From NCBI GenBank assembly GCA_016025055.1, contig CP065590.1, positions 620,001 to 684,000 on the forward strand: a DNA stretch of 64,000 nt. The letters run 5' to 3'. The notes under the pieces are model-generated. The model did not search any database. It was not told where the DNA came from and saw only the letters and a list, made by a program, of their open reading frames with translations. The DNA is from Chryseobacterium indologenes (GTDB lineage: Bacteria > Bacteroidota > Bacteroidia > Flavobacteriales > Weeksellaceae). The position numbers and the translations under genes were made by a program. Below, one piece after another: positions 19,208-29,064 of this stretch. Position 1 is the first letter of the stretch, and each line of letters starts with the position of its first letter.

Positions 19208-19215
19208 TATATTTG
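19208..19215 (+). promoter_or_regulatory. Probable -7 promoter element of the DUF72 gene
   Basis: TATATTTG fits TAnnTTTG and lies 32 bp before the ATG at 19248. The -33 partner is weak. Confidence 0.5.
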
Positions 19216-19247
19216 TGTTTATTGTTTAACACTACAAAATTACAGAT

Positions 19248-20138
19248 ATGAAATTCGGACAAGTAGAAGACCCGCCAAAAATAGATTTTACCCTACCCAA
19301 AGATCATTCTAAAACCAAAGAAATTTTAAACCTTAATAAAAAAGGTCTTGAAAATATCTCTATCGGATGTGCCAAGTGGAATAAAACGGATCTTAAAGGT
19401 TTTTATCCTAAAGGAACCAAAGATGAACTGACCTATTATGCAACTCAATTCAACTCTATTGAACTGAATGCTACTTTCTACGGAATGCCAACCCCGGATC
19501 AGGTCAAAACATGGAAGGAAAAAACTCCGGAGAATTTCAAATTTTTCCCCAAAATCACCAATACGGTTTCTCATTTCAGAAGGTTAATTGACGTGACAGA
19601 TCCGGTTACCCATTTTGCATCGGCTGTCATGAATTTCGATGAAAAACTGGGAATGGCTTTTCTTCAGCTTCATGATAACTTTAAACCCAAAGATTATGAC
19701 AGGCTGGAAAAATTTGTAAAAGAATGGCCTAAGGAAGTTCCGCTAGCTATAGAACTCAGAAATACCGAATGGTTTACTGACGAAGAAATTCTCAATACAA
19801 CATGTGAACTTTTCGAAGCCCATCATATTACCAACATCATTGTAGATACAGCGGGAAGAAGAGATATGCTGCATATGCGCCTTACGACTCCCAATGCGTT
19901 TATCAGGTATGTAGGAGCTAATGCAGAAAGTGACTATGAAAGGCTGGATGATTGGCTGAAACACCTCACCCAATGGAAAAAGCAAGGGCTTCAGAATCTT
20001 TATTTCTTTGTACACCAGAATATCGAAAAAGCGTCACCGCTGTTATCAGCTTACTTTATCAAAAAATTGAACGAGGAATGGAAAACAGATTTGCATATTC
20101 CACAAATGGCTACGGAAAACACCGGTACACTTTTTTAA
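19248..20138 (+). CDS. DUF72 domain-containing protein
   Basis: A 296-residue protein of the DUF72 (YecE-like) TIM-barrel family. Characteristic pieces are ISIGCAKWNKTDLKGFYPKG near residue 36, YATQFNSIELNATFYGMPTPDQVKTW near 64, FKFFPKITNTVSHFRRL near 97 and, near the C-terminus, LYFFVHQNIEKASPLL. The biochemical role of the family is not settled. It is alone on the plus strand between a pseudogene and an opposing membrane-protein gene. Confidence 0.85.
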   Translation: MKFGQVEDPPKIDFTLPKDHSKTKEILNLNKKGLENISIGCAKWNKTDLKGFYPKGTKDELTYYATQFNSIELNATFYGMPTPDQVKTWKEKTPENFKFFPKITNTVSHFRRLIDVTDPVTHFASAVMNFDEKLGMAFLQLHDNFKPKDYDRLEKFVKEWPKEVPLAIELRNTEWFTDEEILNTTCELFEAHHITNIIVDTAGRRDMLHMRLTTPNAFIRYVGANAESDYERLDDWLKHLTQWKKQGLQNLYFFVHQNIEKASPLLSAYFIKKLNEEWKTDLHIPQMATENTGTLF

Positions 20139-20313
20139 TACAAAATAGAAAATTATCTAAAAAAAGATAATCAAACCGATTTTAAACTGTTGATTTTAAA
20201 GTGAAAAAATCCTTTTCACATCAAAAAAACATACATTAGGCATGATAAGGCTGTCCGGAAGACTGCAAAGAACAGATGATGCTGATCCTGAATTATCATT
20301 AACGCAATACAAC

Positions 20314-20352
20314 CAATGGGTAAGATATCATCTCTTACCCATTGATTTTTTA
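20314..20352 (+). terminator. Intrinsic terminator downstream of the DUF72 gene
   Basis: A perfect 12-bp stem (20314-20325 with 20333-20344), loop of seven, with six T on the plus strand. It lies 176 bp after the DUF72 stop and just before the end of the opposing gene. Confidence 0.75.
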
Positions 20353-20362
20353 TCTTATATCA

Positions 20363-20956
20363 CTATTTGTTTTTTCTCAGAAGCAATACCAGATTAAGAA
20401 ATAAAAGCAGAAAATCGAGGGTAATCCAGATTCCCAGTTTTGTATTCTCATAATTATATGCATCGACTTGTTTTTTGGCAGCGTCAGAAAGTTTCATACT
20501 CTGGTTGATATAATTCTGTACTTCTACAATCTGATCAATATTCTTGTTGGGAACTGCATGCTGCGAAAAGTAGACGAGGTTCTTTTTGCCGAGATAGCCG
20601 ACGATCCAGTACTCATCAGACTTATCCATTTTCAGATATTCTACTCTATAATATTCCGGGCGTATTTTACCGATATGTTTAGGAATAAGTGTAGTACTTT
20701 TATCCACCTTATCTACATTGATGAGATAAAAATCAAGGGCCTGAGGAAGTTTGTTCACCACCTGAAGTCCTACAGAATTATCCACAAATGCAACAGCACT
20801 TTTTTTGATAAACCAATACGCAAAAAACGAGATTGAAAAAACAAGCGTCAGGATCCGAAACAATTTTGCCCATTTTGCTATCCTTCCCGATTTAACCTTA
20901 TATAAAATCAGGGAAAGCACACAAGTCCAAAAGATAACAACGATGAAAAATTCCAT
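20363..20956 (-). CDS. Membrane protein of unknown function
   Basis: A 197-residue protein not recognised as a named family. Helices are predicted near residues 2-18, 33-50 and at the C-terminus (IWITLDFLLLFLNLVLLL). Between them lies a soluble domain of about 110 residues (IRPEYYRVEYLKMDKSDEYWIVGYLG), probably on the outer face of the inner membrane. It ends in a basic LLRKNK. It lies 37 bp downstream of the HD-domain gene and may share its transcript. Confidence 0.65.
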   Translation of the reverse strand: MEFFIVVIFWTCVLSLILYKVKSGRIAKWAKLFRILTLVFSISFFAYWFIKKSAVAFVDNSVGLQVVNKLPQALDFYLINVDKVDKSTTLIPKHIGKIRPEYYRVEYLKMDKSDEYWIVGYLGKKNLVYFSQHAVPNKNIDQIVEVQNYINQSMKLSDAAKKQVDAYNYENTKLGIWITLDFLLLFLNLVLLLRKNK

Positions 20957-20993
20957 ACGGCAAAGATACTGATTTCAGAATTGAGTGGGAAGA

Positions 20994-21638
20994 TTAATCT
21001 ACATTCCACTCTTTATAAAACTGATCGAGGAAATTCAGCATATAGTCATGCCTTTCTTCCGCCATTTTTTTTCCATGCTCTGTATTCATAAGATTTTTCA
21101 GAAGCAATAATTTTTCGTAGAAATGATTGATCGTAGTACCATTAGACTTTTTATATTGTTCCTTGGACATATTCAGGTCAGGCTTCGCTGCAGGGTCATA
21201 CATCGGATTGTTTTTAAACCCTCCAAAATTAAACGTTCTGGCAATTCCGATAGCTCCAATGGCATCAATTCGGTCTGCATCCTGTACAATCTGAAGTTCA
21301 ATAGGCGGATTTACCGGAGCCTGATCTCTGTTTTTAAATGAAATATTTTCAATGACAAACAAAACCTTTTCAATGGTTTCATTGGGTACATTCTGCTTTT
21401 CAAGAAACTCGCGGGATATTTTTGGGGCTATAGTTTCGTCACCATTGTGAAATTTAGGATCGGCAATATCGTGAAGAAGTGCAGATAATTCTACCACGTC
21501 TTTGTCGCAATTTTCTGTTTCGGCAATTTTTCGGGCCAGCTTCCACACTCTTTCAATATGAAACCAGTCATGTCCTGCTTCTGCGCCTTCCAGTTTTTCT
21601 TTTACAAATTCTACCGTGTTGTTAATCGTACTTTTCAT
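20994..21638 (-). CDS. HD-domain phosphohydrolase
   Basis: A 214-residue metal-dependent hydrolase of the HD superfamily. The metal site is spelled by H19-type GHDWFHIERVW, the central LSALLHDIADPKF, a further His/Asp in VQDADRIDAIGAIGIAR and a long C-terminal helix. This is the YedJ-like arrangement of small HD enzymes acting on nucleotides or other phosphates; the substrate is unknown. Its start (21638) overlaps the stop of the alpha/beta hydrolase by four bases (ATGA), indicating translational coupling. Confidence 0.85.
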   Translation of the reverse strand: MKSTINNTVEFVKEKLEGAEAGHDWFHIERVWKLARKIAETENCDKDVVELSALLHDIADPKFHNGDETIAPKISREFLEKQNVPNETIEKVLFVIENISFKNRDQAPVNPPIELQIVQDADRIDAIGAIGIARTFNFGGFKNNPMYDPAAKPDLNMSKEQYKKSNGTTINHFYEKLLLLKNLMNTEHGKKMAEERHDYMLNFLDQFYKEWNVD

Positions 21639-22480
21639 TTATCTATCAGTTCATTTAAAATAATATCCCAAAGTTTGTGGTTATAACTTCTAAAAAAATT
21701 AACGTGGCCGATCTCTTTTTTCACAGATTCCGAGGTTTTTATAAGTCTGTAGGTAGGTTTCAGATTAGGATAGGTATTGTTCAGTAAGCTGAGCACTCCC
21801 TTTTCTGTAAGCCATACATCATCTTCGGCACGAATTACAAATACTTTTTGTGTCAAATTTTTAGAATAATCATCAATTTTTTCCAACAGCCTGTTGGTTG
21901 ATTTCTTGTTTAAAATTAAGGTTCTCCAGTCATATGCACAATTTTTTGGAAGACTTTCTCCAAGTCCAAACCAATTTGCCGGGAAATATCCTAACAATGA
22001 AGTAGTTAACGGCTGAACGATTCCAAAGCCCAGATAAGCTTCAATTTTGGTTCTCAATTTCAGGTTTCCTACGAAAGCATTCTGTGTACCTACAAAAATA
22101 AATTCATCGAACATTTCGGAATCCTTGTTCATTCCTAAAATCAATGCTCCTACAGAATGGCCAAGGCAATATTTTTTATAATCGGGAAATTCTGTTCTGA
22201 TATATTGAGTTACGGCTTTATAATCTCTGGATCCCCAAATCCTCATAGACCCGTGGAACCCCCTCATATCCTTCGGCTTCGAGAGTCCGATTCCCCGGTA
22301 GTCATAAGTAATCACAGTAAAGCCCTGTTGAGAAAAATAGCTGGCGAAAGAAAAATACACCTGTTGCTTTACTCCTGTTGCAGAGTTAATCAGCAGGAAT
22401 TTACCGTTACTTTTTTCTGGCCGGAAAAGATGAACGGCTAATAATGCATGATCTTCTGTGGTAAGTATTAGTTTTTCCAT
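21635..22480 (-). CDS. Alpha/beta hydrolase
   Basis: A 281-residue serine-hydrolase-fold protein. It shows the oxyanion region FLLINSATGVKQQVYFSFASYF, the TYDYRGIGLSKP strand-loop, and a nucleophile elbow at YCLGHSVGALILG, where GHSVG places the catalytic Ser. A late VIRAEDDVWLTEKG supplies the Asp, and GHVNFF near the C-terminus the His. It resembles serine-aminopeptidase S33-like or predicted lipase proteins. It is translationally coupled to the downstream HD gene. Substrate unknown. Confidence 0.85.
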   Translation of the reverse strand: MEKLILTTEDHALLAVHLFRPEKSNGKFLLINSATGVKQQVYFSFASYFSQQGFTVITYDYRGIGLSKPKDMRGFHGSMRIWGSRDYKAVTQYIRTEFPDYKKYCLGHSVGALILGMNKDSEMFDEFIFVGTQNAFVGNLKLRTKIEAYLGFGIVQPLTTSLLGYFPANWFGLGESLPKNCAYDWRTLILNKKSTNRLLEKIDDYSKNLTQKVFVIRAEDDVWLTEKGVLSLLNNTYPNLKPTYRLIKTSESVKKEIGHVNFFRSYNHKLWDIILNELIDK

Positions 22481-22569
22481 ATCTTAAAAGAAAATGTCCA
22501 CTATAAAAGTGAACATTTTAGGTATATTTTTATGTTAAGTTTTAAACTTTTGATATGCCGTAAATAGCT

Positions 22570-23460
22570 TTAAGAAAGGAAATCTGAGATTCTGGGCAGC
22601 CCTGTCTGAGATCCTTTTCCTCTGGAAACCCTTGACGAAACTTCATTTCCGAATTTCACACAATCTTCAATGGTATTCCCATGGCAGAGTGCTATTGCAA
22701 ATCCTGAAGTAAATCCGTCTCCCATTCCCATTTTATAAACGGTTTCATCTTTATCATTTCTGTAATACTTCATCTCTGTACCGTCAAAATAGATCGTTGA
22801 ATTGGTATCATCCCTTACAAACACCTTGTTGAAGTATTTAGTAAGAACTTCTTCTCTTTTCTCTTGTCCAAAGATGATATACAGTTCGCTGCTTTTTGCT
22901 ACAATAAAATCAACATTGGCTAAAACATCATCACTGACCCTCATCGCAGGAGAAGCATACAAACCTACTTTTTTACCATGTCTTTTGGCTTTTTTAACGG
23001 TGTATTCCACAACCTCCATTGATACTTCAAGCTGCACCAGAACAAGATCAGCACTGTAAAAATACTTATCCGCTTCGTCAATATGAGATTTATTAAGATA
23101 TTTATTGGCTGCAGGCACCACCACAATCGCGGCATTTCCGTTGCTGGTTGTCACATATGCCGTTCCTGTCGCTTCTTTATCCGTTTCATGAACAAAACCC
23201 ACATTGACATTCTCGCTCACAAGGTTTCTCATGATCTGTTGCCCCAGAGGATCCATTCCTACACAGCCTATGAAATAAACACTCGCTCCGAGCCTTGATG
23301 TACCTACTGCCTGATTCGCTCCTTTTCCTCCGAAATAGCTATCTGAATTTACAGCTAAAACGGTTTCATTCGGTAAGGGAAGCTTTTCTGTTTCCAGGAC
23401 AAGATCTATCGAAGAACTGCCTACAACAATAATTTTGGGTTGTTCTGATGAGAAATTCAT
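22570..23460 (-). CDS. PfkB family carbohydrate kinase (ribokinase-like)
   Basis: A 296-residue ATP-dependent sugar kinase. The N-terminal PfkB signature GGKGANQAVGTSRLGA lies near residue 43 and the C-terminal signature KMGMGDGFTSGFAIALCHG near 248, with the catalytic Asp in GDG. The length and GGKGANQ motif match ribokinase and close relatives, but without pathway neighbours the sugar cannot be fixed. It starts with ATG at 23460 and is monocistronic or leads the hydrolase pair at 22480 across a 90-bp gap. Confidence 0.85.
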   Translation of the reverse strand: MNFSSEQPKIIVVGSSSIDLVLETEKLPLPNETVLAVNSDSYFGGKGANQAVGTSRLGASVYFIGCVGMDPLGQQIMRNLVSENVNVGFVHETDKEATGTAYVTTSNGNAAIVVVPAANKYLNKSHIDEADKYFYSADLVLVQLEVSMEVVEYTVKKAKRHGKKVGLYASPAMRVSDDVLANVDFIVAKSSELYIIFGQEKREEVLTKYFNKVFVRDDTNSTIYFDGTEMKYYRNDKDETVYKMGMGDGFTSGFAIALCHGNTIEDCVKFGNEVSSRVSRGKGSQTGLPRISDFLS

Positions 23461-23528
23461 TGTGTTTTTGACATTAGTTTTACAATTTATAATGAATGAA
23501 AATTCTGTATAAAAATAAATAATTTTAC

Positions 23529-24165
23529 TTAACTAATTTCAATAAATTCAGTTATTATCTTCACGGGTGATTGATCTTTATCATAACCAATGTAGCTGGC
23601 ATAGAATCCTTCACCGTATCCTGTCTCAAAAGCAAGTATAGTTCCGGGATGTGTTTCTGAAGGTTTTAAAAATGCGTACTGGTCAATCGCTCCGTTTTCA
23701 TCAAAGAAATGTCCATGGAAAAATTCTTCATAAATTCCCATAAAATCTCCGCCTTTATTTTCGTATAACCTCTGCTCAAGGTCATTAAGACTCTGCTGTG
23801 TTTCTACATCCATAAAGCAGCCCATTCCACTTTCAACGGGATAACCAAAGACCTCTCCATCAGCCAGTTCTTTTATATTCTGCCCGTTGGTGGTTGCCAG
23901 TTTCCATTCTTTAATTTCAGAATGGCTAAAGATAATTTCGGCATAGGCCACACAATTGCTTTCCCTTTCTTTGTGTAGCGTTCACAGAAAAATCCCCTTT
24001 CGGGAATTCGGTAGAAAACGGAATCATATCATTGGTGATCAGAGGATCACATGCAACCAGTTTCCCACTGGAAAGATAGATTTTCCCGATTTCAAAACTT
24101 TCCAATAAAGGACTTTCTACAAAGTCTTTTGAAAATAGTTTTTTTATGTTTTCTATATGTTTCAT
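23529..24165 (-). CDS. DUF4241 domain-containing protein, frameshifted
   Basis: Two frames together encode one DUF4241 protein of about 211 residues. The first part (MKHIENIKKLFSKDF) contains GKLVACDPLI and FPKGDFSVNA. The second resumes as HKERESNCVAYAEIIFS and ends with the family core: a conserved GMGCFMD, GGDFMGIYEE and a final GYGEGFYASYIGYD. The switch lies near 23965-23972 and needs one base fewer or two more; 637 nt then becomes a multiple of three either way. The break could be an assembly error. Function is unknown; the family often sits among polymorphic-toxin immunity-type genes, but no toxin is adjacent. Confidence 0.65.
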
Positions 24166-24178
24166 TGTATTATATTAC

Positions 24179-24506
24179 TTATTCTCCGTGAAAGGTTAAA
24201 CAACGCAGAAGGTATTCATCACGGTCAGAATAGCTTACTGACAATTCTTTGAATTGATCCCAATTATTTGTATAGCCCCTTTTCCCTTCTGTTCTGACTT
24301 TTCACCTGATTTTCAAACCCAAGAGTTTGAATGATGTCATTAAATGCAATAAAAGAAGACTAGTTGAACCGGTCTTCTTTTATAGGTATCATTTTCAGGA
24401 AATTTACCTGATTGATATTGTACAAAATGGTTTCAATATCATGGGCAACTCCTGTATAATAGGAGTTGTTGGAACATCTTAAAATATATACGAAATTTTG
24501 TTTCAT
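24179..24506 (-). pseudogene. GIY-YIG nuclease remnant
   Basis: From ATG 24506 the frame reads FVYILRCSNNSYYTGVAHDIE, a clear GIY-YIG N-terminus of the small UPF0213-like type. It then diverges and meets an in-frame TAG at 24362-24360. The same frame continues FNDIIQTLGFENQVKSQ and NRREKG, matching the family's EFEKQIKGWSRKKKEAL region, before another stop. A second frame then supplies NNWDQFKELS, the usual family tail, ending at 24179. The stop codon, frameshift and degraded middle mark a decayed gene. The roughly 50 bp upstream (RAAAESKPVFEIK if translated) looks like a conserved leader that often precedes these duplicated genes in Chryseobacterium; that is from memory. Confidence 0.6.
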
Positions 24507-24579
24507 TTTTATTTCAAAAACAGGCTTTGACTCTGCCGCAGCCCGACATTCCAACAACTTCTTTAGTTATTGGGGTTAT

Positions 24580-27194
24580 TTACAAACTTTTCAGTTTCTC
24601 TTCCAAAATTGCAATTTTATCAAGAGCATCTTTTTGTTTCTTACGCTCAACCTCAACAACTTCGGGTTTTGCATTGGCAACAAATTTTTCGTTAGAAAGT
24701 TTTTTGTCAACTGAAATTAAAAATCCTTTCAGATATTTTAATTCTTCTTCAGTTTTCGTTTTTTCTTCTCCTAAATCCAGGTTTTCACTCAAAGGAATTG
24801 ACACTTCCGTAGCTCCTACCAGGAATGTAAAGCTTGGCTTATCCGTTTTCTGTCCGAAGTGGATTTCCGCAACATTGGCCAATTTTCTCACTACTGCTTC
24901 ATTAGTAAATTCTGCAGCATTAGTATAAACTTCAACAGCCTCTCTTGGCGAAATCCCTTTTGTCTGACGATAGTTTCTTACTCCGGAAATCAATTCTTTT
25001 GAAATCTCAAAGTTTTTAATGACATCTTCATTAAAGCTGCCTGCCTCTTTTGCTGAGCAATGACCAAAGCCTCATCCAACTTTCTTTCTGAAATCAGTTG
25101 CCAGATTTCTTCTGACTGGAAAGGCATGAACGGGTGAAGTAACTTCATCAGCTCTTCAAAGAAACCAATGGTTCTGTCATAAACTTCTTTAGAAATTCCT
25201 TCTCCATAATTCGGTTTGATAGCTTCAAGATACCATCCGCAAAAATCGTCCCAAATTAATTTATAGATCAGATGTAAGGCATCAGAGATTCTAAATTTCT
25301 CAAACTGATCATTGATTTCAACAATCGTTTTATTCAATTTATTCTCAAACCATTCTATAGCCTGATTATCTGTAGCAACAGCCGGTTTGTCCTCATGATT
25401 CCACATATTGATCAAACGGAAAGCACTCCAGATCTTGGTCATGAAATTTCTTCCCTGAAGCATAAGATCTTCATCAAAAAGAAGGTCGTTTCCGGCAGCA
25501 GAGCTTAACAAAATACCCACACGTACTCCATCAGCCCCGTATTTTTCCATCAATTCGATAGGATCCGGAGAATTTCCTAAAGATTTTGACATCTTTCTTC
25601 TCTGCTTATCTCTTACAATCCCTGTAAAGTAAACATTTTTAAAGGGAACTTCTTTTTTATATTCTAATCCGGACATGATCATTCTGGCTACCCAGAAGAA
25701 AATAATATCCGGTGCCGTTACAAGATCAGAGGTCGGATAATAATACTGAATATCTTTGTTTTCAGGATCTAACAACCCTTCAAATACAGACATTGGCCAC
25801 AACCATGCTGAGAACCATGTATCCAATGTATCCTGGTCCTGTCTTAAATCTTCTGGAGTCAGTTCCTGGTTTCCGGTTTTTTGTTTTGCCAATAGCAAAG
25901 CTTCTTCTGCGGTTTCTGCCACTACAAAATCATCATCTCCCGTTCCGTAGTAGAATGCAGGAATCTGTTGTCCCCACCATAGCTGACGGGAAATATTCCA
26001 GTCGCGGATGTTTTCCATCCAGTGTTTGTAGGTATTTTTGAATTTCTCAGGATAGAATTTTACCTCGTCATCCATTACAACATCCAACGCCGGTTTAGCA
26101 AGGTCAGACATTTTAAGGAACCACTGAACCGAAACCTTAGGTTCGATAACAGCTCCGGTTCTTTCTGATGTACCTACTTTATTGACATAATCTTCTGCTT
26201 TTAATAAAAGATCTTTTTCTTCCAATTCTTTGGCAATCTGTTTTCTTACATCAAATCTGTTTTTTCCTGCATAGTGAAGGCCGTGCTCATTTAAATTTCC
26301 ATCATCGTCTAAAGCATCAATCATTTTCAGCTGATGTTTTTGTCCGATCTCATAGTCATTGATATCGTGGGCCGGGGTAATTTTCAACGCACCTGTTCCG
26401 AATTCAATATCTACATATTCATCTTCAATAATAGGTACTACTCTGTTTACAATCGGAACGATTACATTTTTACCTTTCAGGTGCGCATATCTTTCATCAT
26501 TAGGATTGATACAAACGGCGGTATCTCCGAAGATGGTTTCGGGACGTGTTGTCGCAACGGAAAGAAATTCTTCCGAACCTTCTATTTTATATTTCAGGAA
26601 ATATAATTTTCCGTTCTGCTCTTTGAATATTACCTCTTCATCTGAAATATTGGTCTTTGCTTCAGGATCCCAGTTTACCATTCTGTATCCTCTGTAGATC
26701 ATTCCTTTATTATAAAGATCCACAAAGCTTATAATAACCTGTTTTGAAAGGTTATCTTCCATGGTAAAGCGAGTTCTGTCCCAATCACAAGAACATCCCA
26801 GCTTTTTCAGCTGCTCAAGGATAGTTCCTCCATATTTATGAGTCCAGTCCCATGCATGTTGTAAAAACTCTTCACGGGTAATGTCTGACTTATTGATCCC
26901 TTCAGACTTCAACTTAGCAACAACTTTAGCTTCAGTAGCGATGGAAGCGTGATCTGTTCCCGGAACCCAGCAGGCATTGAAGCCGCGCATTCTTGCACGA
27001 CGGACCAGAACATCCTGAATGGTATTATTCAACATATGGCCCATGTGTAAAATCCCCGTAACATTGGGTGGAGGAATTACCACGGTATATGGTGGTTTAT
27101 CATTGGGTTCTGAATGGAAATACTTGTTTTCCAGCCAGTATTTGTACCATTTTTGTTCTGTTTCCTGTGGATTATATTTTTCTGAAATCTGCAT
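24580..27194 (-). CDS. valS: Valine--tRNA ligase, single-base frameshift in the assembly
   Basis: Class I aminoacyl-tRNA synthetase charging tRNA-Val. The main part (734 residues) has the HMGH signature near residue 50, the editing domain with [12 protein letters not shown], and KMSKS near 536. The frame breaks near 25045 in a run of four A: adding one A gives [22 protein letters not shown] and joins the 137-residue C-terminal part, which carries the anticodon-domain end and the ValRS coiled coil (LEEKLKSL). Repaired length is 872 codons, normal for a bacterial ValRS. The gene is essential, so a sequencing indel is the likely explanation. Confidence 0.93.
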
Positions 27195-27272
27195 AAATTC
27201 TATTTCTTTGGCTTACAATTTGCAAAAATAGTCTAAAGAAAAAAATTTTTAAGCATGAATTAAAATAATTTT

Positions 27273-27280
27273 TAACTTTG
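27273..27280 (+). promoter_or_regulatory. -7 promoter element of the DUF1573 gene
   Basis: TAACTTTG matches TAnnTTTG, 42 bp before the ATG at 27323. An apparent upstream TTG start codon at 27278 lies inside this element and so is not used. Confidence 0.55.
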
Positions 27281-27322
27281 TTTCACAAAATTTATCTAAC
27301 AAACATATTAACATTCAAGAAT

Positions 27323-27787
27323 ATGAAGAAATTAATCGCAGGAATTGCATTATTCGGAACATTTGCTCTGGCATCTGCACAAACTATTACGTTTGATAAA
27401 ACTACTTTCGACTACGGTACTATTAAACCTGGTGCTGACGGTACAAGATTTTTTACAGTAACCAACACTGGTGATAAGCCTTTGATTATTTCAAATGTAA
27501 AACCTTCTTGCGGATGTACTACACCTGAATTTAGTCAGGATCCGATCATGCCTGGAAAATCAGCTAAGATCAAAGTAGGATACAATACTGCGCTTAACGG
27601 AGGATTCAACAAAATGATTGAAGTTTTCTCTAACGACCCTGCCAACAGCAGAAGCGTAATCTATATTAAAGGTAACGTAGATGCTAATGCTCCTGAAGCA
27701 AAAGTATTAACTCCTGCTGAGCAGAAAGAAGCTGCAAAAGCTGAGAAAAAAGCTGCAAAAATTGCTAAGAAAGCTGCTGCAAAGTAA
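27323..27787 (+). CDS. Exported DUF1573 domain protein
   Basis: A 154-residue protein with a signal peptide (MKKLIAGIALFGTFALASAQ) followed by a DUF1573 beta-sandwich of the ASPM/SPD-2/Hydin-like immunoglobulin type. Signatures are FDKTTFDYGTIKPGADG, FTVTNTGDKPLIISNVKPSCGCTTP with the conserved CGC, and VFSNDPANSR. A Lys/Ala-rich low-complexity tail closes the protein. The start is taken at ATG 27323 because the upstream frame overlaps the promoter. The family is abundant in Bacteroidota and has no firm function. Confidence 0.85.
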   Translation: MKKLIAGIALFGTFALASAQTITFDKTTFDYGTIKPGADGTRFFTVTNTGDKPLIISNVKPSCGCTTPEFSQDPIMPGKSAKIKVGYNTALNGGFNKMIEVFSNDPANSRSVIYIKGNVDANAPEAKVLTPAEQKEAAKAEKKAAKIAKKAAAK

Positions 27788-27806
27788 GCTTTACTCAAAA
27801 AAATAA

Positions 27807-27837
27807 AAAAACCGTCTCTGAAGAGGCGGTTTTTTTA
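27807..27837 (+). terminator. Intrinsic terminator after the DUF1573 gene
   Basis: A CCGTCTC / GAGGCGG stem (27812-27818 with 27823-27829) with a 4-nt loop and seven T. The next 200 bp up to ppk2 contain nothing recognisable. Confidence 0.85.
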
Positions 27838-28044
27838 TTATATTTATGTTTGATTAGATAGTGTAGAAGCAATAATACGTAGCAGGTATTCAAATTTTTC
27901 AACAACATTACCCAACGTTTTGACTGGAACCGGTTGATAGGTTGTACTTTATTCAGGCAGATAAAGCTCGCCTCTTTTGATATAACCACGCACAACGACA
28001 ATATCTTTTAATCAATACTGAATCATTTAAATTTAAAAAAACAT

Positions 28045-28917
28045 ATGGACACCAATTTCACAAATGATTTTCGGGTAGACGGAAAATTCTCAATCAAGAA
28101 AGCATCAACATCATACAAAGGAAAACTGACTAAAGAGGAAGGTACTGAACTATTGATCAAGGAGAAAGAAAAACTTCGTGAATTGCAGGAAAGATTGTAT
28201 GCAGACGGAAGCCAGTCTTTGCTGGTTGTGCTTCAGGCAATGGATGCCGCAGGAAAAGACAGCATGATTGAACATGTTTTCGGAGGCGTTAATCCACAGG
28301 GTTGTAACGTTACCAGCTTTAAAACTCCCAGCTCAAAAGAATATTCCCATGATTTTTTATGGAGGCATTATCTGGCATTGCCCCAAAAAGGAATGATCGG
28401 AATTTTCAACCGGTCTCATTATGAAAGTGTATTGGTTTGCAAGGTACATCCGGAATATAATTTAAGTGAAAAAACCTGGTCTTCAGTAAAAGATTTTGAT
28501 GATACATTCTGGGAAAACAGATATGAGAGCATCCGTAATTTTGAAAAACACCTTGCCCAAAACGGGACTACTGTTATCAAGATCTTCCTGAATGTATCGA
28601 AGGATGAGCAAAAGAAAAGATTGCTGGACAGAATTAAGGAGCCTGATAAAAACTGGAAATTTTCCACAGGAGATTTACCTGAGCGGGCATTGTTTGATCA
28701 GTATATGAAAGCGTATGAAACGGCAATTAATGAAACTTCAAAAGATCATGCTCCGTGGTATGTACTTCCCGCTGATAATAAATGGTTTGCAAGGGTTGCC
28801 GCTGTTCAGATTATCATTGATGCTTTAGAAAAAATGAACCTAAAATATCCGCAACTTTCGGACAAAGACAAACAAGGGCTTATTGATGCTAAAAATACTC
28901 TTGAAAGTGAACAATAA
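28045..28917 (+). CDS. ppk2: Polyphosphate kinase 2 family protein (polyP:nucleotide phosphotransferase)
   Basis: A 290-residue single-domain PPK2 enzyme, which moves phosphate between polyphosphate and nucleotides. Walker A is in QAMDAAGKDSMIEHVFGGVNPQG near residue 66, the substrate-binding IGIFNRSHYESVLV near 118, and the lid/Walker B region in IKIFLNVSKDEQKKRLLDRI near 178. The WKFSTGDLPER and HAPWYVLPADNKWFAR segments complete the family pattern. Subclass (AMP- or ADP-preferring) is not assigned. Confidence 0.92.
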   Translation: MDTNFTNDFRVDGKFSIKKASTSYKGKLTKEEGTELLIKEKEKLRELQERLYADGSQSLLVVLQAMDAAGKDSMIEHVFGGVNPQGCNVTSFKTPSSKEYSHDFLWRHYLALPQKGMIGIFNRSHYESVLVCKVHPEYNLSEKTWSSVKDFDDTFWENRYESIRNFEKHLAQNGTTVIKIFLNVSKDEQKKRLLDRIKEPDKNWKFSTGDLPERALFDQYMKAYETAINETSKDHAPWYVLPADNKWFARVAAVQIIIDALEKMNLKYPQLSDKDKQGLIDAKNTLESEQ

Positions 28918-28976
28918 AATAATGTAGTATTTTTATACGTAATTGAATAAATAAGAATATTTTTAATTTAATAAAT

Positions 28977-29016
28977 AAAAACAGTGAATAATTTAAATTA
29001 ATCACTGTTTTTTTAT
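28977..29016 (+). terminator. Intrinsic terminator after ppk2
   Basis: A stem AAACAGTGA / TCACTGTTT around an AT-rich 14-nt loop (arms around 28978-28987 and 29002-29011), followed by T residues. Confidence 0.7.
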
Positions 29017-29064
29017 ATATTTATCACAAGTGATTTTCACTTTCAATTATAAAAACTTTTACCT

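Noticed and set aside
24990..27194. Programmed frameshifting or a true two-gene split of valS
   Set aside because: The break is one of many similar homopolymer losses in the window, and the site has no conserved slippery heptamer plus structure.
27795..28001. 68-residue minus-strand frame after the DUF1573 gene
   Set aside because: No family resemblance, no promoter, and it overlaps the terminator.
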